From positions 1 to 57,094 of the forward strand of contig JAGHIA010000135.1 of NCBI GenBank assembly GCA_017887445.1: DNA of 57,094 bases, in the 5' to 3' direction. Source of the stretch: Fusicatenibacter sp. GTDB taxonomy: Bacteria; Bacillota; Clostridia; Lachnospirales; Lachnospiraceae. Position numbers and translations under genes: made by a program. The notes under the pieces are model-generated. The model searched no databases, had not been told where the DNA came from, and saw only the letters and a program-made list of their open reading frames with translations. This document shows positions 16,238-23,971 of this stretch, piece after piece. Each line of letters opens with the position of its first letter. Positions within the stretch are counted from its first letter, which is position 1.

Positions 16238-17008
16238 TCATACGGCAGCCTTGCGGAATCCCGCAAGGGAAACGGCGGTGTTTAACAGGATCAGTCCCAG
16301 GGTGACTGCGGCGCAGGGCAGATATTCGCTGCTGCTTGCGGCGCCGGTCAGCAAAGGCGGCGTATCCATGAGAAACGACGGCACATATTCCCTGACCGCC
16401 GGGAGCAGTCCCAGCAGGTAAGAGGCGAGAAATCCGGCGCATACTCCGATCAGGGCCGCAGTCACCGACTGGAAAAAGACAGAGGCCGGAAAGATCAGCG
16501 AGATCAGCCATGCGCCAAGCAAATAAAAGCAGAAGGCGGAGAAAAACAGATGCTCCGCCGCGCGGTTGTCCCAGAAGTAAGCGGTGTAGGCGTAGTTGAT
16601 GAGAAAACCTGCCGCGCATCCGGCGGTCCAGAACAGCAGCGCCGCCGCCAGCTTGGAGAGCAGGACTGTCCACCGCCGCAGGCCCTTGGCGAGAAGGATG
16701 ATCAGCGTGCCGCGCTGAAATTCGCCGGTCAGCGTCTGGCTGTAGAGGATCAGAAAAGCGATCAGTGCCAGCTGCATATTTTTGAAATACTGTGTCCAGG
16801 CGGTCAGGGCATCCACATGGATGTCGCCGACGCTGATGCCGCTTCCGGCAAGATCCTCCGCCATAAACTCGAACATCCAGGGCATCAGTTTGGTCAGCGC
16901 GGGACTGATGACACCCACAAGGCAAAACAGGATCAGTACGAGAAAGGCTCTGTGGGTTTTTATCTGCTCGGAAAGCTCTTTCCGGAGCATAACGTTCCAC
17001 TGCTTCAT
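16238..17008 (-). CDS. ABC-2 type permease (YxlG-like)
   Basis: A 256-residue membrane protein with about six hydrophobic segments: residues 22-42, then about 83-98, 122-142, 152-175, 182-205 and 228-250. The pattern and the motif MKQWNVMLRKELSEQIKTHR at the cytoplasmic N-terminus match ABC-2 permeases that pair with a separate ATPase. It is the last of a four-gene minus-strand operon with 4-nt overlaps. The order regulator, PLDNc peptide, ATPase, permease resembles yxlE-yxlF-yxlG of the Bacillus sigY region. The exported substrate is unknown. Confidence 0.85.
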   Translation of the reverse strand: MKQWNVMLRKELSEQIKTHRAFLVLILFCLVGVISPALTKLMPWMFEFMAEDLAGSGISVGDIHVDALTAWTQYFKNMQLALIAFLILYSQTLTGEFQRGTLIILLAKGLRRWTVLLSKLAAALLFWTAGCAAGFLINYAYTAYFWDNRAAEHLFFSAFCFYLLGAWLISLIFPASVFFQSVTAALIGVCAGFLASYLLGLLPAVREYVPSFLMDTPPLLTGAASSSEYLPCAAVTLGLILLNTAVSLAGFRKAAV

Positions 17009-17973
17009 TGTGCGGTCACCTCCAAAAACAGATCTTCCAATGTCGGCTCCAGCAGTTCCAGTTTCCGCACCGGCACATGGTTCTGCGCCAGGTCACTCAG
17101 AATGGAGGACATGTCCTCGTATGCGTCTCCGGGCAGGCGAATTGTGGTGCGGTCGACAGCTTCTCCCGACGGATAGCGGACACGGAACTGCTGCAAATCT
17201 TTTTCTGTCTGAAATTCAATCTGAAGCGTTTCTTTGGCAACGATCTTTTCATATGGTCTGCGCAGTGAATGCTCAGCCCTGGCAGAACGGTTACTTTCTT
17301 TGTTTCTGCGGGTTTTCAGCTCCTCCAGCGTTCCCTGGACGGCGATACGTCCGCCCGACAAAAGGGCCGCATGGTCACAGATGCGCTCCACATCGGAAAG
17401 CACATGGGTGGAGAACAGCACCGTTGTCTGGTCCTTCACCGACGCGAGGATGTCCAGAATCTCCTTGCGGCCCACCGGGTCCAGCGCAGACGTGGGTTCG
17501 TCGCAGATCAGCAGACGCGGACCGTTGAGCAAAGCCTGGGCGATGCCCAGACGCTGTTTCATGCCTCTGGAAAAGTGGCGGATGCAGCCGCGGCTGTCCG
17601 CCAGGCCCACAAGCTCCAGCAGCCTGCCGGATGCCTCGCGCAGGTTCTCCCGTTCCATGCCGGTAATCTCTCCGCAGAGGGCCAGGTACTGGGCGGCGGT
17701 CATGTAGCCGTAAAATTCCGGCACATCGGGCAGATAGCCGATCCAGCGGCTGGTCTTGTTGGAACCGAAGGTGACTTTCTCACCGCAGACGCGAATGGTT
17801 CCGCCGTCCGGTTTCAGCAGGCCGGTGATCATTTTCATTGTGGTTGTTTTCCCCGCGCCGTTTTGGCCGATAAAGCCAAAGACAGAGTGCGGGGGGATCG
17901 AAAGATCCATGTGGTCGATGACCGTTTTCGTGCCGAAGCGTTTGGTAAGTCCGGCAATTTCCAGAACATTCAT
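17005..17973 (-). CDS. ABC transporter ATPase (YxlF-like) carrying a family C fragment
   Basis: A 322-residue nucleotide-binding subunit. Walker A is GQNGAGKTT (about residues 37-45), the signature is FSRGMKQRLG, and LLICDEPTSALD is Walker B. The ABC part ends near residue 225 and a C-terminal regulatory domain follows. Between them, residues about 227-243 (RSARAEHSLRRPYEK) are encoded by a 49-bp piece of the family C repeat at 17246-17294. The insertion keeps the frame. Overlaps of 4 nt with both neighbours show coupled translation. Function should survive if the linker tolerates the extra residues. Confidence 0.9.
   Translation of the reverse strand: MNVLEIAGLTKRFGTKTVIDHMDLSIPPHSVFGFIGQNGAGKTTTMKMITGLLKPDGGTIRVCGEKVTFGSNKTSRWIGYLPDVPEFYGYMTAAQYLALCGEITGMERENLREASGRLLELVGLADSRGCIRHFSRGMKQRLGIAQALLNGPRLLICDEPTSALDPVGRKEILDILASVKDQTTVLFSTHVLSDVERICDHAALLSGGRIAVQGTLEELKTRRNKESNRSARAEHSLRRPYEKIVAKETLQIEFQTEKDLQQFRVRYPSGEAVDRTTIRLPGDAYEDMSSILSDLAQNHVPVRKLELLEPTLEDLFLEVTAQ
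17246..17294 (+). repeat. Family C fragment inside an ABC ATPase gene
   Basis: TTTTCATATGGTCTGCGCAG, then TGAATGC, CAGCCCTGGC and the end GAACGGTTAC match 34885-34933 and 31551-31602 at about 40 of 48 positions. It lies wholly within the coding region of the minus-strand ATPase. Confidence 0.85.
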
Positions 17974-18173
17974 CTGTCATCCTCTTTTCCAAGTACGAAA
18001 TATAACAAAGGTCCGATAAATTCCATGCCGGCAATGACGATCAGGCACCACATCAGGCGGCTCCCCCGTTTGTAATGGTCATGGGTAAAAATGTGCCGCA
18101 GGGTGTAAGCCAGCAGGGCAATCTCCAGTACGGCCAGAGGAATCAGAAATACCAGCAGGTCTTCCAGTTTCAT
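17970..18173 (-). CDS. PLDNc-domain membrane peptide (YxlE-like)
   Basis: A 67-residue two-helix membrane protein: LVFLIPLAVLEIALLAYTL and LMWCLIVIAGMEFIGPLLYF with the PLDNc-type end (FVLGKEDDR) that caps the second helix. This domain is found in YxlE and in immunity/ABC cassettes. It overlaps the ATPase by 4 nt and the regulator by 4 nt, so it belongs to the operon. Its role is likely to modulate the transporter or a regulator, as for YxlE, but that is inference. Confidence 0.82.
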   Translation of the reverse strand: MKLEDLLVFLIPLAVLEIALLAYTLRHIFTHDHYKRGSRLMWCLIVIAGMEFIGPLLYFVLGKEDDR

Positions 18174-19288
18174 ACGATCATCTCCTTTAATTTTTTCTTC
18201 AATATCCGAAATTCTTCCGAGGACTCCAGCTTCTCAAACAGCGGAAGATCAAAAGAATGTTCAATATCCCGGATAAATACGCTTCTGTCCCGGGGTGAGG
18301 TATCGCTGGCGGCAAGGGCGAACCATTGGTCCAGCTTTGTGAAATAAGCGTCGCTCCGAAGCAGCGGCTGTTCTTTGGACAGCAGCTCCTTTATGGCAGC
18401 CAGATAGTTGCGGATATGGGTCAGCGCGGCCGCAAGATCATCCTGCGCCAGATATCCGAGAGCTGCCTGGTACTCAAAGACGCAGACGGCGTTGGGATTC
18501 AGGGACAGAAGATTCCAGGCGTCTATGACCGCTTCTGTGCGCTTTACCGTCTCGCCAAAGGCTGCCGGATCTTTCGTATGGATAGCCAGAAACTTCCCTG
18601 CCGCGGAACACAGCGAAAGGATGGTCCGGTACATGGTGATCTGCGCAAAGCTGTCAGCTTTTTCCATATTCCCGCTTGTCTGGTAAGCGGTGATCATCAG
18701 GTCGGGACTTGTATGCAGAAGGTTCAGCGGCCAGGACGCTTCCTCGAGGATTTCGATGGCTTCCGGATACATGCCAAGGGACAGCTGGACCATCGCGCGC
18801 AGGATCCTGGTGTCGCTGCAAAGTCTGGCGTCTGTGCTGCCGTCCTCGATACGGTCGCACAGGGCGAGAATGGATTCCAGGATTTCCCGCTGTTTGTCCT
18901 GGCTTTTGGCCAGGGGATAATGGTTCAGCCAGAGAAAGGCCATCCGGAAAAGAAACGGGTAGCAGGAATAATACTTTTTGACGCAGGCGTTGACGGTTTG
19001 CTCCACTGTTTCAAAGTCGTACCGGGAGAAATCGTTGGAGAACTGCCGGTACAGCTTCTGAATCTGGTCGTCGGACAGCTGGGGAGCATAGCCGAGAAGC
19101 TCGTCGATGGAGACGTCAAAAAACGTGGCCAGCAGCGGCAGGGTCCCGATGTCCGGCTTGCTGATGTTCTTTTCCCATTTGGAGACGGAGCCTTTCGTTA
19201 CGCCGATGTGGTCGGCCAGCGCTTCCTGGGTGATGTTTTTTTCGCGGCGCAGCCGGATAAGGTTTTCGGCAATCTGAAGTTGATACAT
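18170..19288 (-). CDS. XRE-family regulator with C-terminal TPR-like repeats
   Basis: A 372-residue protein. Residues 1-60 are a helix-turn-helix (RREKNITQEALADHIGVTKG, SVSKWEKNISKP) and residues 70-372 are all-helical and TPR-like, typical of regulators that sense peptides or a partner. The start at 19288 has AGGAGGTGA just upstream; the longer reading frame runs into the repeat and has no site. It is the first gene of the operon and overlaps the PLDNc peptide by 4 nt. It probably controls the transporter genes. Confidence 0.88.
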   Translation of the reverse strand: MYQLQIAENLIRLRREKNITQEALADHIGVTKGSVSKWEKNISKPDIGTLPLLATFFDVSIDELLGYAPQLSDDQIQKLYRQFSNDFSRYDFETVEQTVNACVKKYYSCYPFLFRMAFLWLNHYPLAKSQDKQREILESILALCDRIEDGSTDARLCSDTRILRAMVQLSLGMYPEAIEILEEASWPLNLLHTSPDLMITAYQTSGNMEKADSFAQITMYRTILSLCSAAGKFLAIHTKDPAAFGETVKRTEAVIDAWNLLSLNPNAVCVFEYQAALGYLAQDDLAAALTHIRNYLAAIKELLSKEQPLLRSDAYFTKLDQWFALAASDTSPRDRSVFIRDIEHSFDLPLFEKLESSEEFRILKKKLKEMIV

Positions 19289-19314
19289 GGGGTCACCTCC
19301 TGAGTGTTCGGGCC

Positions 19315-19342
19315 GTAACCGTTCAGCTGGCTGAACGGTTAC
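19315..19342. repeat. Collapsed palindrome (family S) in a 5' leader
   Basis: GTAACCGTTCAGC and GCTGAACGGTTAC abut around TG. It lies between the minus-strand promoter (19353-19381) and the Shine-Dalgarno of the XRE-TPR gene, so it is part of the operon's 5' untranslated RNA. Confidence 0.85.
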
Positions 19343-19352
19343 TCTGGGATTA

Positions 19353-19381
19353 ATGATAGTGGAGTTTTCGGAGAATTTCAA
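19353..19381 (-). promoter_or_regulatory. Promoter for the XRE-TPR/ABC operon
   Basis: On the minus strand TTGAAA (complement of 19376-19381) and TATCAT (complement of 19353-19358) are 17 bp apart. Confidence 0.6.
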
Positions 19382-19504
19382 TGGATGGGTGCGACACTTT
19401 TGGAAGAAAAGTTTCTTTATGCGATACAAGAAACGAATTGTCAAGGACGAAGATGATGTGATGGCACTTGTCAAAGAATTGCGGAACGAGGACGAAAAGG
19501 CAGA

Positions 19505-19530
19505 GGGCCGGGAGTAAAAACTCCCGGCCC
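19505..19530. terminator. GC-rich hairpin, likely terminator of the DUF1624 gene
   Basis: GGGCCGGGAG and CTCCCGGCCC form a perfect 10-bp stem (11 bp with T-A) around a loop of four A. It lies 19 nt after the stop of the minus-strand gene at 19549. Confidence 0.65.
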
Positions 19531-19548
19531 GCTGTGTTTACTTTCTTT

Positions 19549-20295
19549 TCAGTGAAAAAGCAGCCAGCACAGTCCCATGGCAGCCGGTTGATGAACAAGG
19601 TAGATCCACAGGCTCCAGGTGCCAAGTCTGGAGAGAAGGGGAACGCGGATGGTGAGCAGGGTCTGAAGCCGGGGACTTTTCTGCATAAGGGGGCAGAGAA
19701 AGTAGCCGGCGCAGTACAGGAAATACCAGGGTAGCAGAGGAAAGTAGTCGCTGGAGCGGAAGCCGGGGTATGGGAAACCTATGGGAGTGAGAACTCTGCT
19801 TTGGTACAGTCCTTCGGGCAGGGTGATGATCGGGTGAGCGGCAGGGCCCAGCACACCGGCCTGGACATCGCGGAACAGGAAAAACAGGGCCATACTTCCC
19901 AGCAGTCCGGCCAGCGGCGGGATTTTTTCGTAGACGCGTCTGGTCAGCCAGGTCAGGAGCACCGCGCAGCCGAGAAAATTCAGGATTCCGAACCAGACGG
20001 CGGCCTGTGGTTCGGCAATGACGGTCACGGCGGTGACAACCAGGCCCCAGACATTCAGCAAAAGGCCGCGTTTCAGATTATTTTTTTGGCCGAAATGCCA
20101 GACGAAGCCGGAAATCAGTATGAAGGTCCAGCAGATGGACTGCTGCCACAGAAAGGTGGCGGGTCTGCCGTACCAGTCAGGCTGTTTGCCGTACAGGATA
20201 AATACGTCGTATAAAAAATGGAACAGCACCATGTTTATCATCGCCAGGCCGCGGATGGCGTCGATGAATTCATATCGTTTCTTCAAGTGTTTCAC
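19549..20295 (-). CDS. DUF1624 / heparan-acetyltransferase-like membrane protein
   Basis: A 248-residue integral membrane protein beginning RYEFIDAIRGLAMINMVLFH, the start motif of the DUF1624 (HGSNAT catalytic-like) family. The R-G-L-A motif and a conserved His (FHFLYD) are present, and about seven membrane segments follow to FPLLPWYFLYCAGYF and the final LVHQPAAMGL. Relatives are membrane acyl-transfer enzymes, but the bacterial short form is uncharacterised. Translation begins at GTG (20295) with GTGAGGTG just before. It is transcribed away from the GT28 gene. Confidence 0.82.
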   Translation of the reverse strand: MKHLKKRYEFIDAIRGLAMINMVLFHFLYDVFILYGKQPDWYGRPATFLWQQSICWTFILISGFVWHFGQKNNLKRGLLLNVWGLVVTAVTVIAEPQAAVWFGILNFLGCAVLLTWLTRRVYEKIPPLAGLLGSMALFFLFRDVQAGVLGPAAHPIITLPEGLYQSRVLTPIGFPYPGFRSSDYFPLLPWYFLYCAGYFLCPLMQKSPRLQTLLTIRVPLLSRLGTWSLWIYLVHQPAAMGLCWLLFH

Positions 20296-20380
20296 CTCAC
20301 AGGGTCATAGATTTACGACTTATTATATATGATTCCAAAGGGAAGTACAATGGGGGTCTGGCTCGCGGGAGAAACGAGAG

Positions 20381-20442
20381 GTAACGGTTCGTAGTTTTGC
20401 GCTGCAGGCTTCGGGATTTTCGCGCAGAATGCGCGCAGATCC
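20381..20442 (-). repeat. Degenerate family A fragment
   Basis: GTAACGGTTC, then GCGCTGCAGGC, TCGGGATTTTCGCGC and a short inverted GCGCAG...GCGC follow the order of the inverted family A copy at 23719-23862 with several gaps. Confidence 0.5.
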
Positions 20443-20450
20443 TTTGCGGC

Positions 20451-20478
20451 TTGACGTATTTTTGCAGTTTGATATAAT
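20451..20478 (+). promoter_or_regulatory. Promoter for the GT28 gene
   Basis: TTGACG (20451-20456) and TATAAT (20473-20478) are 16 bp apart; transcription should start near 20485. Confidence 0.7.
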
Positions 20479-20541
20479 AAAGCGAGATAGAAAATACGGC
20501 TTGTTGTCCGGAACGCAGAAAGGAGAGGAAGGCCTTTGTTG

Positions 20542-20584
20542 GAGCGTGTTTGAAAATTGCAGGAATGAATGTTCAAACACGCGT
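20542..20584. repeat. Family B repeat, collapsed 43-bp form
   Basis: GAGCGTGTTTGAAAATT and its near-complement (GTTCAAACACGCGT) surround a GCAGGAATGAAT loop. It lies between a Shine-Dalgarno (AAAGGAGAGGAA, 20519-20530) and the first convincing codons of the GT28 gene. Confidence 0.85.
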
Positions 20585-20605
20585 TCGCGCAGGCCGAAAC
20601 AAAGC

Positions 20606-21712
20606 GTGAGAGTATTGATATTATCCTGCAATACCGGTGAGGGGCACAATGCCGCCGGGCAGGCAGTCAAAGAGCAGCTGGAGGCTATGGGACATGAGGC
20701 CGTCATGCTGGATATGATGAGTTTTGGAAGAAAAAGGACCTCCGCCCTGGTCGGCGGCGGTTATGTGAAGACGGTGACTCTGCTTCCGGGACTGTTCGGC
20801 ATGGCGTATCAGGCCGGGGAACTGGTGCGGAAGATGCGGTGCAAGTCGCCGGTGTATTATGCCAACGCCCGTCTGGCGAAGCCTTTGAAGGCGTATCTGG
20901 AGCAGGAGCATTTCGACCTTCTGGTGACGCCCCATCTCTATCCGGCGGAGACGTTTACCTATATGAAGAAAAAAGGATGGCTGTCCCAGAAAACGGTGGC
21001 CATCGCCACGGATTATACCTGTATTCCTTTCTGGGAGGAGACAGACTGCGATTATTATGTGATTCCCCATGAGGACCTGGTGGAGGAGTTTGCGTCCTAC
21101 GGGATCCCGCGGGAGAAGCTGCTTCCTCTTGGCATACCGGTGCGGCGGCAGTTTTCCCGCCCCATGAGCCGGGACGGGGTGCGGGAGCACCTGAATCTGC
21201 CGAAGGACCGGAAAATCTTTCTTGTGATGAGCGGCAGTATGGGATTTGGGAAAATCCATGTGTTCGCCGGCGAGCTGGCGCGTGGAAATAAGAACGGCGA
21301 GCAGATGGTGATCATCTGCGGAAAGAATAAACACCGGGAGCATCTTCTGCGGTTTCGCTTCCAGGGAAATCCGGATGTGCGCGTGGTGGGCTTTACCCGC
21401 CATGTGGCGGAGTATATGGCGGCCTGTGATGTGATCTTTACCAAACCGGGCGGGCTGAGCAGCACGGAGGCGGCGGTCACAGGGATTCCCATGATCCATA
21501 CAACGCCGATTCCCGGATGTGAGGAGAAAAATCTGGAATTTTTCTGTCACCGGGGCATGTCGGTGGCGGCGCGCACCCGGGAGAAGCAGATCGCGGAGGG
21601 CCGGCGGCTGATGCAGCAGGACGGCGCCAGGGAGCGGATGCGCCAGGCGCAGAGGGAAAACGCCCACCCGGAAGCGGCTGCGGAGATTGTGCGGCTGCTG
21701 GAGCGTGTTTGA
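20606..21712 (+). CDS. GT28-family glycosyltransferase (MGDG/diglucosyl-diacylglycerol synthase-like)
   Basis: A protein of about 368 residues. VLILSCNTGEGHNAAGQA is the start motif of the MGDG-synthase N-terminal domain (GEGHN), and VMSGSMGFGKIHVFAGEL plus FTKPGGLSSTEAAVTGIPM are the UDP-sugar-binding and acceptor-pocket motifs of the C-terminal GT28 domain. It should transfer a sugar to diacylglycerol at the inner membrane face. The start is uncertain: GTG at 20606 is used because the frame becomes family-like there. A family B repeat separates the Shine-Dalgarno (20519-20530) from the coding start, so translation may begin at GTG 20546 or be weak. It ends CTG GAG CGT GTT TGA, where the stop is a repeat end. 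Confidence 0.82.
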   Translation: MRVLILSCNTGEGHNAAGQAVKEQLEAMGHEAVMLDMMSFGRKRTSALVGGGYVKTVTLLPGLFGMAYQAGELVRKMRCKSPVYYANARLAKPLKAYLEQEHFDLLVTPHLYPAETFTYMKKKGWLSQKTVAIATDYTCIPFWEETDCDYYVIPHEDLVEEFASYGIPREKLLPLGIPVRRQFSRPMSRDGVREHLNLPKDRKIFLVMSGSMGFGKIHVFAGELARGNKNGEQMVIICGKNKHREHLLRFRFQGNPDVRVVGFTRHVAEYMAACDVIFTKPGGLSSTEAAVTGIPMIHTTPIPGCEEKNLEFFCHRGMSVAARTREKQIAEGRRLMQQDGARERMRQAQRENAHPEAAAEIVRLLERV

Positions 21713-21722
21713 AAATTTAAGA
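21699..21722 (+). repeat. Half of a family B repeat at the GT28 stop codon
   Basis: GGAGCGTGTTTGAAAATTT matches the left arm of family B (20542). It encodes the final Glu-Arg-Val-stop of the GT28 gene. Confidence 0.7.
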
Positions 21723-21732
21723 AGAGGTAAAA

Positions 21733-22272
21733 ATGAGAGAGTTTTTTTATATTCTGCTGGGGTATCTGAGCGGCAGCATCCTGTTCGCAAAGCTTGTGCC
21801 CCGGAAACTGTGCCACGTGGATGTGACCAGGGCGGGAGAGGACAAAAATCCGGGAACGTTCAACGCGTTTGCGGCGGCGGGGCCTTTGGTCGGCACGTTG
21901 GTTTTGCTGCTGGAGCTGGGAAAGGGATTTTTTCCGGTCCACATGGCGCTTGGGCATCTGCCGCCGGCGGACCCGGCGTTCGCGCTGATCCTCCTGGCGC
22001 CTGTGGCCGGTCATGCCTGGCCGTTTCTTCATTTCCGGGAGGGCGGAAAGGCCATCGCCGTGTCCTTCGGCGCTTTGCTGGGACTGCTGCCGGAAATGCG
22101 CCCGGTACTGCTGCTGGCAGGTTTTTACCTGCTGTTTTCGCTGGTCCTGGTGGTACGGCCGCATATGTACCGTTCCGTGGTGACTTTTCTGTGCTTTGCT
22201 GCCGGCTGTCTGCGCTCGGCATTGTTTCCGGCGTGGAAGCTGGGGTGTCTTGGGATTTCGGCGGTGGTATGA
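21733..22272 (+). CDS. PlsY-like glycerol-3-phosphate acyltransferase
   Basis: A 179-residue membrane protein with about five hydrophobic segments. The PlsY-type motifs GYLSGSILFAKL (1), KNPGTFNAFAAAG (2, with the usual SGN replaced by DKN and GATN by GTFN) and GHAWPFLHFREGGKAIA (3) appear in order. Motif 2 is atypical and the protein is slightly short, so acyl-phosphate use is likely but the substrate may differ. It begins 20 nt after the GT28 stop with AAGAGGTAAAA just before. The pair should act on glycerol lipids of the membrane. Confidence 0.78.
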   Translation: MREFFYILLGYLSGSILFAKLVPRKLCHVDVTRAGEDKNPGTFNAFAAAGPLVGTLVLLLELGKGFFPVHMALGHLPPADPAFALILLAPVAGHAWPFLHFREGGKAIAVSFGALLGLLPEMRPVLLLAGFYLLFSLVLVVRPHMYRSVVTFLCFAAGCLRSALFPAWKLGCLGISAVV

Positions 22273-22368
22273 TGGCGTCACGTCCGGGCGGGAGAAAGGG
22301 AGCCGATGACGTTTACTTTTCTTCCGGCGTCTGATAAAATGAAAAACAAAAAGAAAAAGAAGTGGGAA

Positions 22369-22494
22369 GTTTGGAAGTAAACTTCCAAATCTACCTTTAT
22401 TGGCGCAGCCAGTGCGCCATGAAAGGAGAAAGTTTGGAAGTAAACTTCCAGATCTACCATGATTGGCGCAGCGAGTGCGCCATGAAAGGAGAAA
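22369..22494 (+). repeat. 63-bp leader repeat, two tandem copies
   Basis: Two 63-bp units (22369-22431 and 22432-22494): GTTTGGAAGTAAACTTCCA, a spacer, TTGGCGCAGCCAGTGCGCC, and ATGAAAGGAGAAA. Each has a 9-bp and a 7-bp inverted repeat followed by a Shine-Dalgarno. The last site lies 8 nt before the aminotransferase ATG at 22497. Confidence 0.92.
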
Positions 22495-22496
22495 AG

Positions 22497-23687
22497 ATGA
22501 TCTCAGAAAAAATGACAGAGTTGGGAAAGAACCGGTCGGTGATCCGGGAAATCTTTGAGTACAGCAAAAAACGCGCGGCCGAGATCGGCGCGGAAAATGT
22601 GTTTGATTTCAGTCTTGGAAACCCCAATGTTCCGGCGCCAGAAGCTGTCCATCAGGTGATGAAGGAGCTACTGGATACCAGGGACGACGTGTACCTGTTC
22701 GGCTATACCTCCGCCCAGGGCGATCTGGAGGTGCGCCAGGCCATCGCCGACGATCTGAACCGCAGATATGAGACGGCTTTTTGCCCCGGCAATTTCTATA
22801 TGACCTGCGGCGCGGCGGCATCCCTTCGCATTGTGCTGGAGGCCATGACGGTTCCCGGCGACGAATATATCATCTTTACCCCTTATTTTCCGGAGTACAA
22901 GGTCTTTGTGGAGGCCGCCGGCGGCTGTTTCGTTCCGGTTTCCACGAATGAAAATACGTTCCAGATTGATTTTGACCGTCTGGAAGCGGCAATCACCAGC
23001 CGCACCAAGGGAATTTTTGTGAATTCCCCCAACAATCCCTCCGGTGTTGTGTTTACGGAGGAGAGCATCGTGCGGCTGGCCGCTTTTCTGGAGAGCAAAG
23101 AAAAGGAGTATGGTCATACCATTTATCTGATCGCCGACGAACCGTACCGCGAGCTGGTTTACGGGGATGTATCCGTTCCCTATCTGACGAAATATTACCG
23201 GGACACGGTGGTGTGCTATTCCTACAGCAAATCTCTGTCCATGCCGGGAGAGCGGATCGGCTATATCCTGGTGCCGGATGAGGCGGCGGACGCGGCGGAT
23301 CTTTACGCGGCAGTGTGCGGCGCGGGACGGGCGCTGGGATATGTGTGCGCGCCGGCGATGGCGCAGCATGTGATCGCCCGGTGTCAGGGCATGGTTTCCG
23401 ACCTGTCTGTTTACCAGAAAAACAGAGATCTGCTGTACGAGGCGCTGGAGAGTTACGGGTACACCTGCGTTCACCCGGACGGAGCGTTCTATCTGTTCGT
23501 CCGCGCCCTGGAACCGGACGCGGCGGCGTTCTGCGAGAAAGCGAAAGAGCAGGAGCTTCTGCTGGTGCCGGCGGATGATTTCGGCTGCCCGGGATATGTG
23601 CGGATCGCCTACTGCGTGACCACGGAGCAGATTCAGCGGGCGCTTCCGGCGTTTGAGAAGCTGGCAGAGAGTTATCGCCAGAGGTAA
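22497..23687 (+). CDS. Class I/II PLP-dependent aminotransferase
   Basis: A 396-residue fold type I enzyme. FSLGNPNVPAPEAV, the substrate/PLP pocket NSPNNPSG, DEPYRELVY and SYSKSLSMPGERIGY with Lys245 as the PLP lysine are all present, as in aspartate-aminotransferase-like (AspC/ArAT) enzymes. The likely reaction is transfer of an amino group from an amino acid to 2-oxoglutarate, but the substrate is not fixed. The ATG at 22497 is chosen because the reading frame before it consists of the 63-bp repeat units, each with its own site. The frame stays open through both units, so a longer form with repeat-encoded residues is formally possible. Confidence 0.92.
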   Translation: MISEKMTELGKNRSVIREIFEYSKKRAAEIGAENVFDFSLGNPNVPAPEAVHQVMKELLDTRDDVYLFGYTSAQGDLEVRQAIADDLNRRYETAFCPGNFYMTCGAAASLRIVLEAMTVPGDEYIIFTPYFPEYKVFVEAAGGCFVPVSTNENTFQIDFDRLEAAITSRTKGIFVNSPNNPSGVVFTEESIVRLAAFLESKEKEYGHTIYLIADEPYRELVYGDVSVPYLTKYYRDTVVCYSYSKSLSMPGERIGYILVPDEAADAADLYAAVCGAGRALGYVCAPAMAQHVIARCQGMVSDLSVYQKNRDLLYEALESYGYTCVHPDGAFYLFVRALEPDAAAFCEKAKEQELLLVPADDFGCPGYVRIAYCVTTEQIQRALPAFEKLAESYRQR

Positions 23688-23718
23688 CAGTCTGCCGCTG
23701 TCCACGGCTGTGAGCAGC

Positions 23719-23862
23719 GTAACAGTTCAGCGAAGCTGAACCGTTACCCGCTTCGCGATGCACAGAAACTGCATTCCATGCAGTTTCGCGCTGCAGGCCT
23801 CGGGATTTTCGCACATTCTGTGCGAAAACACCTCGCGGGATAGTGACAGGCTGAACTGTTAC
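23719..23862 (-). repeat. Family A repeat, inverted full copy
   Basis: Reads on the minus strand as the same element as 12681-12824. The left edge on the plus strand is itself a collapsed palindrome, GTAACAGTTCAGC/GAAGCTGAACCGTTAC (23719-23747). The right edge is GGCTGAACTGTTAC. Two A copies about 11 kb apart in opposite orientation could recombine. Confidence 0.85.
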
Positions 23863-23906
23863 TGAGCAGCAACGGTGATGATGAGTATAAAAAGGACAGG
23901 AGTCAG

Positions 23907-23969
23907 GTTTGGAAGTAAACTTCCAAATCTACCATTATTGGCGCAGCAAGTGCGCCCAAAAAGAGGAAA
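23907..23969 (+). repeat. 63-bp leader repeat before the ABC-class ATPase
   Basis: Single copy: GTTTGGAAGTAAACTTCCA, then TTGGCGCAGCAAGTGCGCC, ending AAAAAGAGGAAA. The Shine-Dalgarno is weaker (AGAGG) than in the other copies. It is followed after 2 nt by the start codon at 23972. Confidence 0.9.
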
Positions 23970-23971
23970 AA

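Noticed and set aside
19419-19517. Small 32-codon frame beginning MRYKKRIVKDEDDVMALVKE
   Set aside because: No convincing ribosome-binding site, it overlaps the hairpin at 19505-19530, and it has no recognisable relatives by eye.
22362-22496. Extended N-terminus of the aminotransferase through the 63-bp units
   Set aside because: The family-like start and the Shine-Dalgarno at 22485-22494 favour ATG 22497; the extension is repeat sequence. It is kept only as a possibility in the findings.
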